64,000 nt of DNA. Source: Macrostomum hystrix (lineage: Eukaryota > Platyhelminthes > Macrostomidae). The DNA is taken from contig CATNEN010000038.1 in NCBI GenBank assembly GCA_950097015.1, positions 10,747,501 through 10,811,500 of the forward strand. The letters are read 5' to 3'. A program made the translations under genes and the position numbers. The notes under the pieces were generated by a model, which did no database searches, had not been told where the DNA came from, and saw nothing but the letters and a program-made list of their open reading frames with translations. Below, in pieces: positions 1 through 10,819 of the stretch (position 1 is the first letter of the stretch; each line of letters begins with the position of its first letter).

Positions 1-3000
1 TCCGCATCGGTGGTGATTGGAGGCATTTCGCACTGTGGGCTCGGCAGCCGTGCTGGCTTCACGCGGTCGATGGTCACGTTCGTTGGCGTCCCCCGGATGT
101 CGAGGGTGAATGTAATTGGTGACCTGTGCAGTACGCGAAACGGACCCTGGTAAGGTGCTTCTAGCGGCTTCCGTACGCGGTCGAGACGGAGCCAGGCATG
201 GCTGCAGTCTTCCAGGTTGCCCGGAAGGTGTGTCGGCGTTTGTCGTGTGCGCGGCAAACGGTAGGGGTAGAAAAGGTTGTGGAAGCGATCGGATAGTTGG
301 TGCAGGCTTGAATCGTCTGTTACTACTGGAGGCACGATTGGTTGCTCGCCGGTCACTCCGGAAAACGGGCAGTGTCCAGCGTCGTCCGGCTGAATCCGCA
401 GTCCGAGTAGCACAACTGGCAGTTGTTCAAGCCAACAGCGTCCTCGAGCTCGAAGGGCAGCCTTCAGCGAGCGGTGTGCTCGCTCGACCAGGCCGTTGGC
501 TCGGGGGTTGTACGCTGAGGTTCTGATGTGATGGATGCCGAACAGCTTGGTAAGTTCTGCCATGAGCTTGGCGCGGAACTGGGCACCCTGGTCCGTGATG
601 AGCGTCAGAGGTGGACCGAAGCGAGACACCCAGGCGCTGAGGAATCCACGGGCGACGGACGCGGCGGAGATGTCGATCAGCGGGACGGCCTCCAACCAAC
701 GCGTGTAGGCGTCGATGATTGTAAGTAGGTAGCGTGGTAGTTGTCGACCATCAGCTTCCGGGGGCGTTAATGGCCCGACGATATCCATGTGTACCGTTGT
801 GAATCGCTGAGAGGGTGTTGGTAGCTGATCTAGTGGTCGGCGCACATGCTGAGTGACTTTGTTGGCTTGGCACTGCTGGCATTCTTCTGCCCAACGGCGC
901 ACGTCGCGCGACATCTCGGACCAAAAGTAGCGGTGGCTGATCAATCGGCAGCTAGCCTTGACACCAGGATGGGCTAATGAATGAATCGATGTAAAGATGT
1001 GCTTTCGCAACTCCGGTGGCACGACTGGCCGCGGATTGGGGTAGGATGTCTCACAGAGTAGTTGGCAGTCAGTCAGTCCGATGTCAAAGAGCTTGAAAGC
1101 GTCGGACTCCGGTGTCGGCGTTGAATCCAACTGTTGTGCGCGTGCAATTGCCGGTAGGTCAATGCTGGGTAACGCATGCGTGGTTTCGTCTGTCGGGACT
1201 ATCTCCTGTGCGGCGGCGACCAGCGCCTCGGATGTTGAGCTGTTTTCCCGGTCTTTTGAGGGCCGTGACAGTGCGTCGGCGACGACGTTGGCTTTGCCGG
1301 CAATGTGAACAATGTCCGTGACGATCTCGGAGATTGCCGACATTTGGCGCTGCTGTCTGTCGGAGAAGCGTTCCTTGTTTCTTGCGAAGGCGCCGATAAT
1401 TGGCTTGTGGTCGCAGAACACCGTCACCGTCTGGCCTTGAAGCAGGTGTTTCCAAGCTTTGATGGCGGCGAAGATAGCGAGTAGCTCCCGATCGAAGGTG
1501 CTGTACGCAGCTTCGGTGTCGGAGAGCTTCCTTGAGAGAAAGGCGAGAGGCGTAGAGTCACCGTCTACTACTTGGTGCAGGCAGGCTCCGAGGGCCATAG
1601 AGCCGGCGTCTGTCGTTACTGTGAAGTTGGCTCGAGGGTGAGGAAAGGCGAGTGTGACGGAGTCGGCGAGTGCGTCTTGCAGCGAACGCCATGCCAGGTC
1701 ATGCTCTGGGAGCCAATCGAAGGTGTTGTGCAGAAGTCGTCGCAGCGGGAGCAGTAGTTGCGCGTAGTGCGGAATGTGGCGCTGATAAAAGCCGAACATG
1801 CCGAGGTAGCGCTGTAGCTCCTTGCTGTCCTTGGGCGTCGGGAGGGCTCGTAGGGCGCTCACTCGATCAGGCAGTGGTCGGATCCCGTCTCCGGAAATCT
1901 GATGACCTAAGAACTCAATGGTGTCCTGGTAGAATTGACATTTGTGAGGGCTCACTCGCAGGCCGGTATCGCTCAGGCGTTGAAGTACGGCATGCAGATG
2001 TGCGTCGTGGTCCTCACGGCCGGCGCTGTGGATCAGAATGTCATCGATGTAGGTGACGACGAATGGCATGTCGTGGAAAATGGAGTCGACAAATCGTTGA
2101 AAAGTGCTAGCTGCGTTGCGCAGGCCGAACGGCATGCGTAGATACTCAAACGAGCCGAATGGCGTGCAGACTGTAGTTTTCTCGATGTCCTCCTCGGCAA
2201 TGGGCACGAAGTGGTAGGCCTTGACCAGGTCAAGCTTGCTGAACACTCGTGCGTTGTGGAGTCGATGATGAAAATGACCGATGTGTGGTATCGGGTAGCG
2301 ATCTGGCTTGGTCACTGCATTGAGTGCGCGGTAGTCTCCGCAGGGGCGCCACGAGCCGTCCTTCTTCTTCACCATGTGGAGAGGGGACGCCCATGGGCTG
2401 GCGGCGGGTCGCACGATGCCAAGACGGAGAAGCTGGTCGAACTCCGCCTTTGCTGCGTCGAACTTGGCTGGAGGGAGTGGGCGGGGGCGGCAGAAAAGCG
2501 GCTTGCTGTCGGTGATGATCTGGTGACTGACTGTGCTTGACGAAGGAGCAGACGAATAGTCTGGGGCTTCTGCTAGTTGTGGGAAAGCGTCGAGAGGTGT
2601 TGCTAGCACTGACGATGTAGCTAGTACGCGCGGTGCTACTTCCGCTGCTGCATGGAGAGAGGCATTGAGCTCCGTAGTCGGGTCATGCACCCGCTTGTTG
2701 CGCATGTCGATCAGGAGACCGAACTTAGCTAGGAAGTCGGCTCCCAAAATCGGCGGTGTGTTAGTGACAATGAAGTTCGCAGAAAAGAGGCGGCGTAGAT
2801 CCGGGACAGCGAGGGATAGCGAGCACTGGCCAAGAGTGTGGAATTCGCGACCATCAACGCTGCGTAGGCGGACTTGCGTGGGAGCCAGCAGGTGTCGAGG
2901 AGCGAGGTCCAACGGTAGTAGGGAGCGCTCGGCGCCGGTGTCCACAACGAAACGAACAGTTTTTCCGAACAACTTGCAGGGTAGTAACAGCGAAGAGGCC

Positions 3001-3034
3001 TCGTTGAGGTCATGGCTCGGCCCTGGCGCATGAC
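1..3034 (-). mobile_element. pol: Ty3/Gypsy pol polyprotein (PR-RT-RNaseH-IN), C-terminus beyond window edge
   Basis: Read on the minus strand, one frame stays open from about 3060 to base 1. It encodes, in order: a retropepsin with VDTGA at 2931-2945; a reverse transcriptase with YIDD at 2040-2051; an RNase H region near 1700-1300; an HHCC zinc-binding segment (ending ECQQC) near 880-1000; and an integrase core with D at 783-785 (HMDIVG), D at 591-593 (ITDQGAQF) and E at 483-485 (GLVERAH). The order PR-RT-RH-IN is that of Ty3/Gypsy elements. I saw no stop in the stretches I translated (integrase, linker, RT and protease), so this copy may be young. Pol lies in the -1 frame relative to gag, as expected for ribosomal frameshifting, although I see no canonical slippery heptamer in the overlap. 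The C-terminal tail and 3' LTR lie outside the window. Confidence 0.93.
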
Positions 3035-3859
3035 CTACATGTTTGTTGGGCTGACGGCGCGCGACTGGGCCGGCGTAGCCTGGCGGCTGTTGAGCACACG
3101 CTGCGGCTTGGATTCGGGCCACTGGCACCATGGTCGGCAGGTACGAGCGTCTGCGCCGTAGTAGATGTGGGCGTTGCAGACCTTCTGTCTCTGTTGTCGA
3201 GGGCGTCGCTGCGGTCGAGCCTCTCGAGCACTTCCTTGGGGAGAGGCGGTGGGTGTCGCTGTGGCTCGCGCGATGGTGTGGAAAGGTGTCAGGGGACCGG
3301 CGACTGCCAGCATGCTGTCGGCGATCTTGGCAAAATTGTCGAGCGCTTAAGACTCATGGCTGACGAGCGCTGAACGGATGTTGCCGGGAAGGGCGGAAAG
3401 CAGGCGAGATTTTACGATCGAGTCGTCTACCTGTAGTCCAACCTCTGTGAAGCGACGCCGGATGTCTGTAACCAGCTGCGTGGGGCGGCGATCACCGAGC
3501 TCGACAGCTGCGAGCGCTTCTTCGATGCGCTGGTGGCGGTAGGCGCGAAGCATTTCCGTCACGGCCGCCTTCAGCGCTTCGTAGTTGTCTTCAACGTCCA
3601 CCATGTCACAGGCGACATCTTCTGGCAGCGCGGCCAGGGCGTGGTGGAACTTTGTCGTCGAGCAGGTAACGCGTGCTAAGATGAATTGGGATTCCAGCTG
3701 GCGGAACCATACGTCTGGCGCTTTTCGGTAGAAGGGAGCCGGGCGGACCGTGCCACGGTTGCCGGGCTCTTGGACAGTAGGTGTAGTGCTGGCTACGTCG
3801 GCGGAAGCAGAAGGGCCGTGGTTAGCCTCGGTTCGTCGTTGGTTTCGTTTGTTGGGCAT
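3035..3859 (-). pseudogene. gag: Ty3/Gypsy gag with one in-frame stop
   Basis: The reading frame starts with ATG at 3859 (minus strand). It contains the motif PDVWFRQLESQF followed by a helical region typical of Ty3/Gypsy capsid. The frame is interrupted by TAA at 3347-3349, then continues in the same frame to TAG at 3035. The second part carries a zinc-knuckle-like pattern C-x2-H-x3-G-x2-A-x2-C-x3-C near 3125-3180, which matches the Gag zinc finger of several animal Gypsy clades. Because pol is otherwise open, the TAA is either a recent nonsense mutation, a sequencing error or a readthrough stop. I favour a recent mutation. Gag forms the capsid and binds the RNA genome of the retrotransposon. 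Confidence 0.85.
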
Positions 3860-3898
3860 CGCGGTATTGCAGCCTTGTCACACGCTCCGCTACCAATT

Positions 3899-4159
3899 TG
3901 TAGCCGTCTTAAAGGCTACAACTAAGAAAGGCAGATGTTTGCAGTGGAACGTAAGATAGGACGTTATGCCTTAGCGGTCTCGCCCCGCTAAGACTTCTGG
4001 GCTTGAGTGACTGTATTTATGTGTCAGTATTAACCATAGACAAGAGGATATTATGTGCGCTCTATATTAGGGGCTTTGCTCTAAAGTCTAAGTAACAAGT
4101 ATGTAAGTTAACGGTGCTGAAGCTTAATATCGCTTGAAACTAGAACTGCTGCTGCTACA
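3899..4159 (-). repeat. Putative 5' LTR of the Gypsy element
   Basis: On the minus strand this 261-bp block starts TGTAGC and ends GGCTACA, the TG...CA ends usual for LTRs. It lies just upstream of gag. Directly after its 3' end comes TTGGTAGCGGAGCG (near 3881-3898), in the right place for a tRNA primer binding site. A TATA-like AATATAG lies in the middle. The 3' LTR is off the left edge, so identity between the two LTRs could not be checked. Confidence 0.6.
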
Positions 4160-4464
4160 GGACATTGACACGAGCTTCAATCAGTGCCTGCGCATCCACC
4201 CAACGCGATTTCTCACCTGACTCACAGCGCATCTCACAGCACTTTATTATTTAATCCGATTCGAGCACTCGGCATCCCATCTGAACCATTCAAGGATGAT
4301 CAATCAGAATCCACACACAGCCTTGTATTTAGCTTGGTGGAGAGGATCACGGACGAAAGAAGATACGACAATACGAAAAAGTCACACTTCAAGTCCAAGT
4401 GCAACTTCAAATCTGATTAACTTTGATAATACTTTCAATTTACGTCAACAGCGCGTGGCCCTCC

Positions 4465-4495
4465 CTGATTGGCTGTAGCGGCAGCAGCCAATGAG
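4465..4495. promoter_or_regulatory. Inverted pair of CCAAT boxes
   Basis: GATTGGCTG and CAGCCAATG face each other about 12 bases apart. The same ATTGGCTG core recurs in the 39-bp array that follows. CCAAT boxes are classically bound by NF-Y. A role here is inferred only. Confidence 0.3.
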
Positions 4496-4589
4496 AGCTG
4501 AGCGCGGTCCGCAGAATGCAGCCGCAGCTCTCACTCACGCAACGACGGCACATCGCCTTTCTGGACGGACTTTCTGGACATCGCCTTTC

Positions 4590-4836
4590 TGATTGGCTGT
4601 GAGAGACGCTCAGCTGAGCAGTGTTTTCTGATTGGCTGTGAGAGACGCTCAGCTGAGCAGTGTTTTCTGATTGGCTGTGAGAGACGCTCAGCTGAGCAGT
4701 GTTTTCTGATTGGCTGTGAGAGACGCTCAGCTGAGCAGTGTTTGCTGATTGGCTGTGAGAGACGCTCAGCTGAGCAGTGTTTTCTGATTGGCTGTGAGAG
4801 ACGCTCAGCTGAGCAGTGTTTGCTGATTGGCTGTGA
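4590..4836. repeat. 39-bp tandem repeat, about 6.3 copies, each with a CCAAT box
   Basis: Units start at 4590, 4629, 4668, 4707, 4746, 4785 and 4824 (partial). Each begins TGATTGGCTGTGAGAGACG and contains the palindrome CAGCTGAGC. It sits just upstream of the decayed glycine-rich exon, where the intron of the parent gene would be. The open frames across it are caused by the period being divisible by three. Confidence 0.9.
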
Positions 4837-4875
4837 GCGGATGCGGCTCAGTGTGAGTTTTGCCATTCTCTGCAG

Positions 4876-5354
4876 GCATTGACGGTCAGGACGGAGTGAA
4901 CGGAACCGACTCCACTGGGCTGAACTTCCTGGCGATCGGCTTCGGAGGAGCGAACGGACAGTCGGGCATGGACATGTCCACTGTGCCGTGTGCGAGTGAA
5001 AACCCGGAGTCTTGCCTCCCAAGCGGTCCGGGAGCTGGCTGGATGTTCAACTCGAGCGCTGAGGGACTCTGCGGACGAGGGCGAGTCGTCGGCTGGGTCG
5101 GTGGTGGTTTCGCCGAGTGCCGAAGCGGTGGCGTCGCCAGCTGCGGTGGCTTTGGCGGAGGAAGTGCTGCAAATGTTGTAGGAGGCAGGGGAGGCGGCGG
5201 CGGCTTCAGCGTGGGGTGGAGCCGGTCAGGCGGGAGGTGGCGGAGGCTCCTTCTGCTCCGGCAGCCGCTGCAATGCCACAGCCGGCGGCAACACGGCCAG
5301 CCAGTTGACGGTCGAGTCGTCTTGACGGCCGTCAGCATCGAGAACTGCCATTAG
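4876..5354 (+). pseudogene. Decayed copy of last exon of glycine-rich secreted protein gene
   Basis: This block is a diverged copy of the fourth exon of the gene at 31826-34607. The 3' splice site (CTCTGCAG just before 4876) is kept and the exon opens in the same phase with GIDGQDGVNGTDS. The frame matches down to AGWMFNSSAEG. It then loses register: the tail AGQAGGGGGSFCSGSRCNAT lies in another frame from 5221 and stops at the TGA near 5326, so at least one frameshift has occurred. The parent's exons 1-3 are not found upstream, where a tandem repeat is present instead. I call it a partial duplicate pseudogene. A sequencing error could account for one frameshift but not for the missing exons. 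Confidence 0.75.
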
Positions 5355-5905
5355 TAACTATTTAGTAACATTTTTATGAATCTCAAAAGTTGATAACAGT
5401 TCAGTTCTCTTGTTCTTGACTACGGATATTTTCTCCTGTTCAGACATTTATGTTGCAGAAATATACTGGATGTTGATGACTAACTCGTCCAATCAGAAAT
5501 GAACATGCCCGACAAACATTTCCGTTGCTCAAATCTCTTCGATCGTAATTCTTTTTATCGCCAGCATCTAAGATAACAAAGCAAGCGTGATGCCTGAACA
5601 TTAATGATCTCATCGAGTAAGTGACGTTTGAAGGCTGGAATCGTCCGGCAACGTCAAAGACGCAAATTGCCGCACTTTGTCTATGGTTTAATTAAAGCAT
5701 TTAATGCAACCAAGACTCAATGATTAAACCATACACAGCTTGTAATTTTGCACTTTTTCATATCCTTTCGCGAATAGAAAAACTCTATGGCCAATGTCGC
5801 ATTCACTCAATAGCAAATCTTTATACGAGCGTAAATCTTGAACTTAGTCATTATTTTCTTGCACATTCAAAGACAGCTCAACCAACTAGTGGCCACGCCA
5901 GTGCC
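5355..5905. other. Intergenic, no clear feature
   Basis: AT-rich sequence with no coding signal, apart from one GTCTATGG octamer at 5679-5686 (see findings). The upstream flank of the next exon is included. Confidence 0.5.
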
Positions 5906-6148
5906 ATGGACCAGCCCAGTTCTCAAAGCAGCATTGAGATCCGCTTGGAATTCTCCGACCACGCCGAGTACTATGCCCACGCCAGAAAGCTGATTGAGGC
6001 CTGCCAGTCCAAGGCCTGGATCAGTCTGGCCTGCTGCCGGGTCAGCCCGCTGTACTGCCCGGCCCTCTACCTCTACCGAGTGACCATCGACGCGCGTCTC
6101 GTGTATTTTAATCGCAGTGGTGAAGCATTGTTTATGACAGCTCAGGAG
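5906..6148 (+). CDS. Possible first coding exon of an unrecognised protein
   Basis: An 81-codon exon starts at an ATG in good context (GTGCCATGG) and ends at GAG|GTAAGC, a strong 5' splice site, in phase 0. The base composition is GC-rich and codon-like, unlike its AT-rich flanks. The protein begins MDQPSSQSSIEIRLEFSD and ends with FNRSGEALFMTAQE. I recognise no domain. The following intron would begin with a SINE (6240-6562). No downstream exon could be placed before the large satellites, so the gene may continue far away or be a fragment. Starting at 5720 would add AT-rich sequence that looks non-coding, so I prefer 5906. Confidence 0.45.
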
Positions 6149-6239
6149 GTAAGCGTTGTTGGCTTCTGTCTTCTAGGTGTTACCTTGCTAAAGCGTAGAG
6201 ATCTGAATATAGCAACTAGAAAATAGATAGACGAGTTCC

Positions 6240-6562
6240 GGGGGGTGAGTGGCAGAGCTGTCTAACGCGTTAGCCTCTCGCACCGAATTCCCTGCAGTGT
6301 TCGATTCCGCGGCGAGGCCACATTCATTTGGGGCGCAGCCGCAGAGAGAAGGCTTGGGGGGCTTGTCGCGCCATTTGTGATCTTGAGAGACAACCTCGAA
6401 GGCACATTGAAATTTTACACTGCCTGACGATGAGAAAGTCAAGGCAGATGTACACCCCTGTGTGAGCGTATGCTTGTGTGTGCGTGTGCGTGTGCTCAGG
6501 AGCCAGCGAAATGAGCAGAATTGCCTCCTCGCTGGCTGCGGGTCTAGTGTCACTAAATGATG
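6240..6562 (+). mobile_element. tRNA-derived SINE, family 1
   Basis: It opens with an A-box-like GTGGCAGAGC and a B-box-like TGTTCGATTCC. A conserved body follows (GGGGCGCAGCCGCAGAGAG, later CTGCCTGACGATGAGAAAG, a TG-rich stretch, then TTGCCTCCTCGCTGGCTGCG) and it ends near CACTAAATGATG. The same body recurs at 21992-22345 and 60655-61016 and in reverse at 45855-46141. Confidence 0.8.
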
Positions 6563-6984
6563 TTGCTCTATATATTTTTGAAGAGATATTCATGGCTCTA
6601 TAGAGGCAAGCAAAAAATTACCTACCATTAAAAAAAATTGCCACTACTCTGATCAGGTAATTAAAAAGGCCAGGCAATTTCGTTTGGAAAACGCTGCTGC
6701 CTTGAAACGATTAAGAAATACTTAAGATCGACAATTGGAATGAAATATTGGCGCTTTCAACTATTTTTGTTATCTGACTGGTCCTCAGTGATTTTATCTT
6801 GATTGCTTCGACAAGTTACTCTACCCTCTGTCCGTGTATTTACTTTATTGTCATTATTAAAATTTAAATAAAGCTGTTCTATTCTACTGATTCTTGCAAT
6901 AAAACGAAAAAGCTAACCAAACTACTGTTGAGTATGATAGGAGGGATGTCAGTGACAAATTGTCTTTTTTTTATTCGATGCAAG
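6563..6984. other. AT-rich non-coding stretch
   Basis: No coding or structural feature seen. It leads into the CAGA microsatellite. Confidence 0.5.
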
Positions 6985-7007
6985 AACAGGCAGACTGACA
7001 GACAGGC

Positions 7008-7044
<37 letters not shown>

Positions 7045-7127
7045 GGCAGACTGACAGACAGGCAGACAGACAGACAGACAGACAGACAGACAGGCAGACA
7101 GACAGACAGACAGACTGACAGACAGGC

Positions 7128-7164
<37 letters not shown>

Positions 7165-7183
7165 GGCAGACTGACAGACAGGC

Positions 7184-7219
<36 letters not shown>

Positions 7220-7271
7220 TGACAGACAGGCAGACAGGCAGACAGACAGACAGACTGACAGACAGGCAGGC

Positions 7272-7303
<32 letters not shown>

Positions 7304-7422
7304 TGACAGACAGGCAGGCAGACAGACAGACAGACAGACAGGCAGACAGACAGACAGGCAGACAGGCAGACAGACAGACCGACAGACAGACAGACAGACA
7401 GACAGGCAGGCAGACAGGCAGA

Positions 7423-7504
<82 letters not shown>

Positions 7505-7511
7505 GGCAGGC

Positions 7512-7548
<37 letters not shown>

Positions 7549-7631
7549 GGCAGACAGGCAGACAGACAGACAGGCAGACAGGCAGGCAGACAGACAGCCA
7601 GACAGACAGACAGACAGACAGACAGGCAGGC

Positions 7632-7708
<77 letters not shown>

Positions 7709-7823
7709 GGCAGACAGGCAGACAGGCAGACAGACAGACAGGCAGACAGGCAGGCAGACAGACAGCCAGACAGACAGACAGACAGACAGAAAGGCAGACA
7801 GACAGACAGACAGACAGACGGCC

Positions 7824-7853
<30 letters not shown>
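6985..7853. repeat. (CAGA)n / (CAGG)n microsatellite, about 870 bp
   Basis: Tetranucleotide repeat of CAGA with scattered CAGG and CTGA variants. Larger blocks of the variant pattern are themselves repeated, which suggests expansion by both slippage and segment duplication. Open frames of about 300 codons on both strands are artefacts of a period without stops. Confidence 0.97.
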
Positions 7854-7854
<1 letters not shown>

Positions 7855-8946
7855 TAAAAATATTACGAAGCAAGCAGCAAAGAAACACTTGGATGAAAAT
7901 ACCAGTAGCTAGCCAATATATCTAATTTTAGAGTTAAACACAATTTTCCCTTGCGTCTGAACTTTCTCATTTGAGATACCGCTCAGAAGCGAGAGAAGTG
8001 CTTTATGGCGAGAAGCTTGGTGTGAGGTTGTGCAAGCCGCATGCGTATGGGACTCTTGGCCAACACCTCATGATTAATTCTACACCTGGACTAGCTCCAC
8101 AGACATGCAAGCCGATAGTTAGAATATAGTTAAGGCAGAAATAACTATACTATAACTTGTAGATATAAATGAGAGATAACTAGGAATTGCATCGCAATAG
8201 AAATGCATACTAATCTCATTGCATGGAGATACTGAAAATGTTGACAATTGCCATCGTCAGTCGATGCTACTTTGACTTATATAGTGGACTGAGACACAGT
8301 GAGACACCGGATTGTATAGCAATCTGTATGTGTTTCAAACAAACTAAAAGCTTGACTTTCACAATTTCGAAGGCGATTTCAAAGAGCAATAGAAAGACAG
8401 ACAATAAGCACTCTGTGAACAATAGTACCAAATTGAGTTCAGACCATAATGAAGAATGCCTCTTTATATGCATTGTTTGTATGCAATTCTAATGGATAGT
8501 TTTTGCGTTCCACCACTCAGCAATGATGCGCTTGTGAGCACGCATCAGTGACCAAATCGGCACTGATGTGTTGAGCATGAGTCAGTGCATAGGAGTCGCT
8601 TCTGAGCATACAGACTCACATGCATACAATCACTTCTCTCTCAAAATGCTTGTGAGGATCTGTGTTTGCCCAACTACAGCCAATTTTAGACACCATATAA
8701 TCATACTTATTTGATCAGAACGTTGCTGCTTATTATAATGTACATAGTGTATGTACACGAGGTTTGTAAGGATCTCGAAATTGACTGTATCATACCAACA
8801 GTTCTAGTAAAACATTATCCTATGAATGTCTTTACTGAAACGCGTAACAAAAGTCAAGGCTTTTAAGATAATCTTTCCAGTTTGAAATGTGCTAGAAAGA
8901 TTTATTTCTTGAATTTTGAGCTGCAATTGTGAAGTCTTTGACCAAT
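7854..8946. other. Intergenic, no clear feature
   Basis: AT-rich DNA. The two small open frames near 8223-8492 overlap on opposite strands and show no codon structure. A GC-mixed patch near 8500-8660 has short inverted words but no definable element. Confidence 0.4.
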
Positions 8947-9740
8947 GAAAACAAGTTGTGGAGGTCTGTGACCAACCCAAATCGGTGGTCGAGGTCAGTG
9001 ACCAACCCAAATTGGTTGTCGAGGTCAGTGACCAACCCAAATTGGTTGTCGAGGTTTGTGACCAACCCAAATTGGTTGTCGAGGTCAGTGACCAACCAGA
9101 ATTGGTTGTCGAGGTCTGTGACCAACCCAAATTGGTTGTCGAGGTCTGTGACCAACCCAAATCGGTGGTCGAGGTCAGTGACCAACCCAAATTGGTTGTC
9201 GAGGTCAGTGACCAACCCAAATTGGTTGTCGAGGTCTGTGACCAACCCAAATCGGTGGTCGAGGTCAGTGACCAACCCAAATTGGTTGTCGAGGTCAGTG
9301 ACCAACCCAAATTGGTTGTCGAGGTCAGTGACCAACCCAAATTGGTTGTCGAGGTCAGTGACCAACCCAAATTGGTTGTCGAGGTCAGTGACCAACCCAA
9401 ATTGGTTGTCGAGGTCTGTGACCAAACCAAATTGGTTGTCGAGGCCAGTGAACTATCACAAAATGATAGTCGAGGTCAGTGACCAACCCGAATTGGTTGT
9501 CGAGGTCTGTGACCAACCCAAATTGGTTGTCGAGGCCAGTGAACTATCACAAAATGATAGTCGAGGTCTGTGACCAACCCAAATTGGTTGTCGAGGTCTG
9601 TGACCAACCCAAATTGGTTGTCGAGGTCTGTGACCAAACCAAATTGGTTTTCGGGTTCTGTGAGCAGTACTAATTGATTGTCGAGGTCGATGTCCAACAC
9701 AAAACGGTTTTCAGGGTCTGTGACCAACAGAAAATTATTT
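8947..9740. repeat. 30-bp tandem repeat of hairpin-forming units, about 26 copies
   Basis: The core of each unit is GACCAACCCAAATTGGTTGTC-like with stem CAACC/GGTTG, followed by GAGGTCAGT or GAGGTCTGT. Period 30 keeps frames open on both strands. Two units (near 9450-9473 and 9540-9562) carry a different stem, ACTATCA-CAAAA-TGATAGT. The array decays after about 9650. Confidence 0.93.
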
Positions 9741-10160
9741 TCGAGGTCTGTGAACTATTACAAAACCGGATAAATCATTAGGGATTGTCAGAAAACCACA
9801 ATGATTGTCGAGGAGTGCCCTGCACTTATTCATCTCGTTACATTTCAAAAGCGGCAAATTGTTGTCTAAACCAGTTAGCAAGTATCTGTCCGACGAATGG
9901 CGTGACAGATGGTTGTTCTTTGATAAGAGCGTAAAGCGATGCTATAAACCTCATGATGTAATATTTTTTATTAGGCTGCTTTTCTAACTAACTAACTAGC
10001 GGCAAGCGTTTGTTTTTCTGACATCAAAAGCACATCAAGAAATAAACAAGAAAATAAATCTAAGGCTTAGTGACACGGTAGTGAACTTTTATTACTGTTG
10101 GTCACGACCCACAGCTTTTCAATATAGTCGAAGCATTGAAATCTTTCTTAGTTTATTGGC
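9741..10160. other. Intergenic, no clear feature
   Basis: Mixed composition. A short open frame at 9805-9987 has no recognisable protein. Nothing else is supported. Confidence 0.4.
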
Positions 10161-10295
10161 TTGCTGGAGGTTGGCCCTCGTAGGCTTAAGTTGCAGGACA
10201 AGCCGCCAAGCCTTCTCTCTGCGGCAGCGCCCAAAAATTTAACGCGTCGAGGTCAGGGACCTTGGTGCGAGAGGCAGACGCGTCAGAACCGGCTT
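10160..10295 (-). mobile_element. SINE family 1 fragment
   Basis: The reverse strand of the family-1 5' half is visible: GGTTGGCCCTCGTAGGC, then AAGCCTTCTCTCTGCGGC, then GACCTTGGTGCGAGAGGC. It is diverged, and the tRNA-like head is truncated. Confidence 0.6.
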
Positions 10296-10819
10296 ATTAT
10301 AAGAAAGTCAGAGCATATTAACAACGTTTTGAAGATCCAGCGGTTCTATCGGTGCTTGGTCTGAACGGTTTGAAACGATTTCTTTTCTCACAAATCTTTG
10401 GTCACGACGGTAATTTTGCGCCGAGCAGACAACCATGCACCTGGCATCCCAATCCTTCCCCAGGTAGATATAGGTGACAATCGATTGTGTCGTGCCGAGC
10501 GCGGATTCTGAGTCTTGTATTCGCCCCATGCCATGCAGTAATTCCCTTAGATTTCATCGGCTTCTTCTCAGCAAAATTAGCCGAATCCATACACCTTGGA
10601 CAGCGCATGGGAAATGAGGAGCAGAGGAAAGCGCTGGCAGAAAAAAAGGGATTTTGCTGATTGAATCGTTATTGGCTTGTTTGCCTATGCGCCATCCCAT
10701 AGAGATACGGAACACCTGTCTTCGCGTTACTTATATGGGCTCTGAGCTGAACATTGGAATTCTTCACTTGAACTTATTCGTTTGGCTTTGACCAAAGTGT
10801 GGGATTAGAAGTACTTATT
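10296..10819. other. Intergenic, no clear feature
   Basis: Short overlapping open frames on the minus strand (10308-10608) have no family resemblance. The stretch ends at the start of the 16-bp satellite. Confidence 0.4.

Noticed and set aside
4531-5022. Minus-strand frame with repeated SQPIRKHCSAERL
   Set aside because: It is the shadow of the 39-bp repeat and the decayed exon on the other strand.
6928-7888. Overlapping open frames of about 300 codons in the CAGA repeat, both strands
   Set aside because: They arise from a stop-free tetranucleotide repeat, and the two strands mirror each other. No unique sequence is encoded.
8947-9740. CRISPR-like array of about 30-bp repeats
   Set aside because: The units are contiguous with no unique spacers, the host is a eukaryote, and no cas genes are present.
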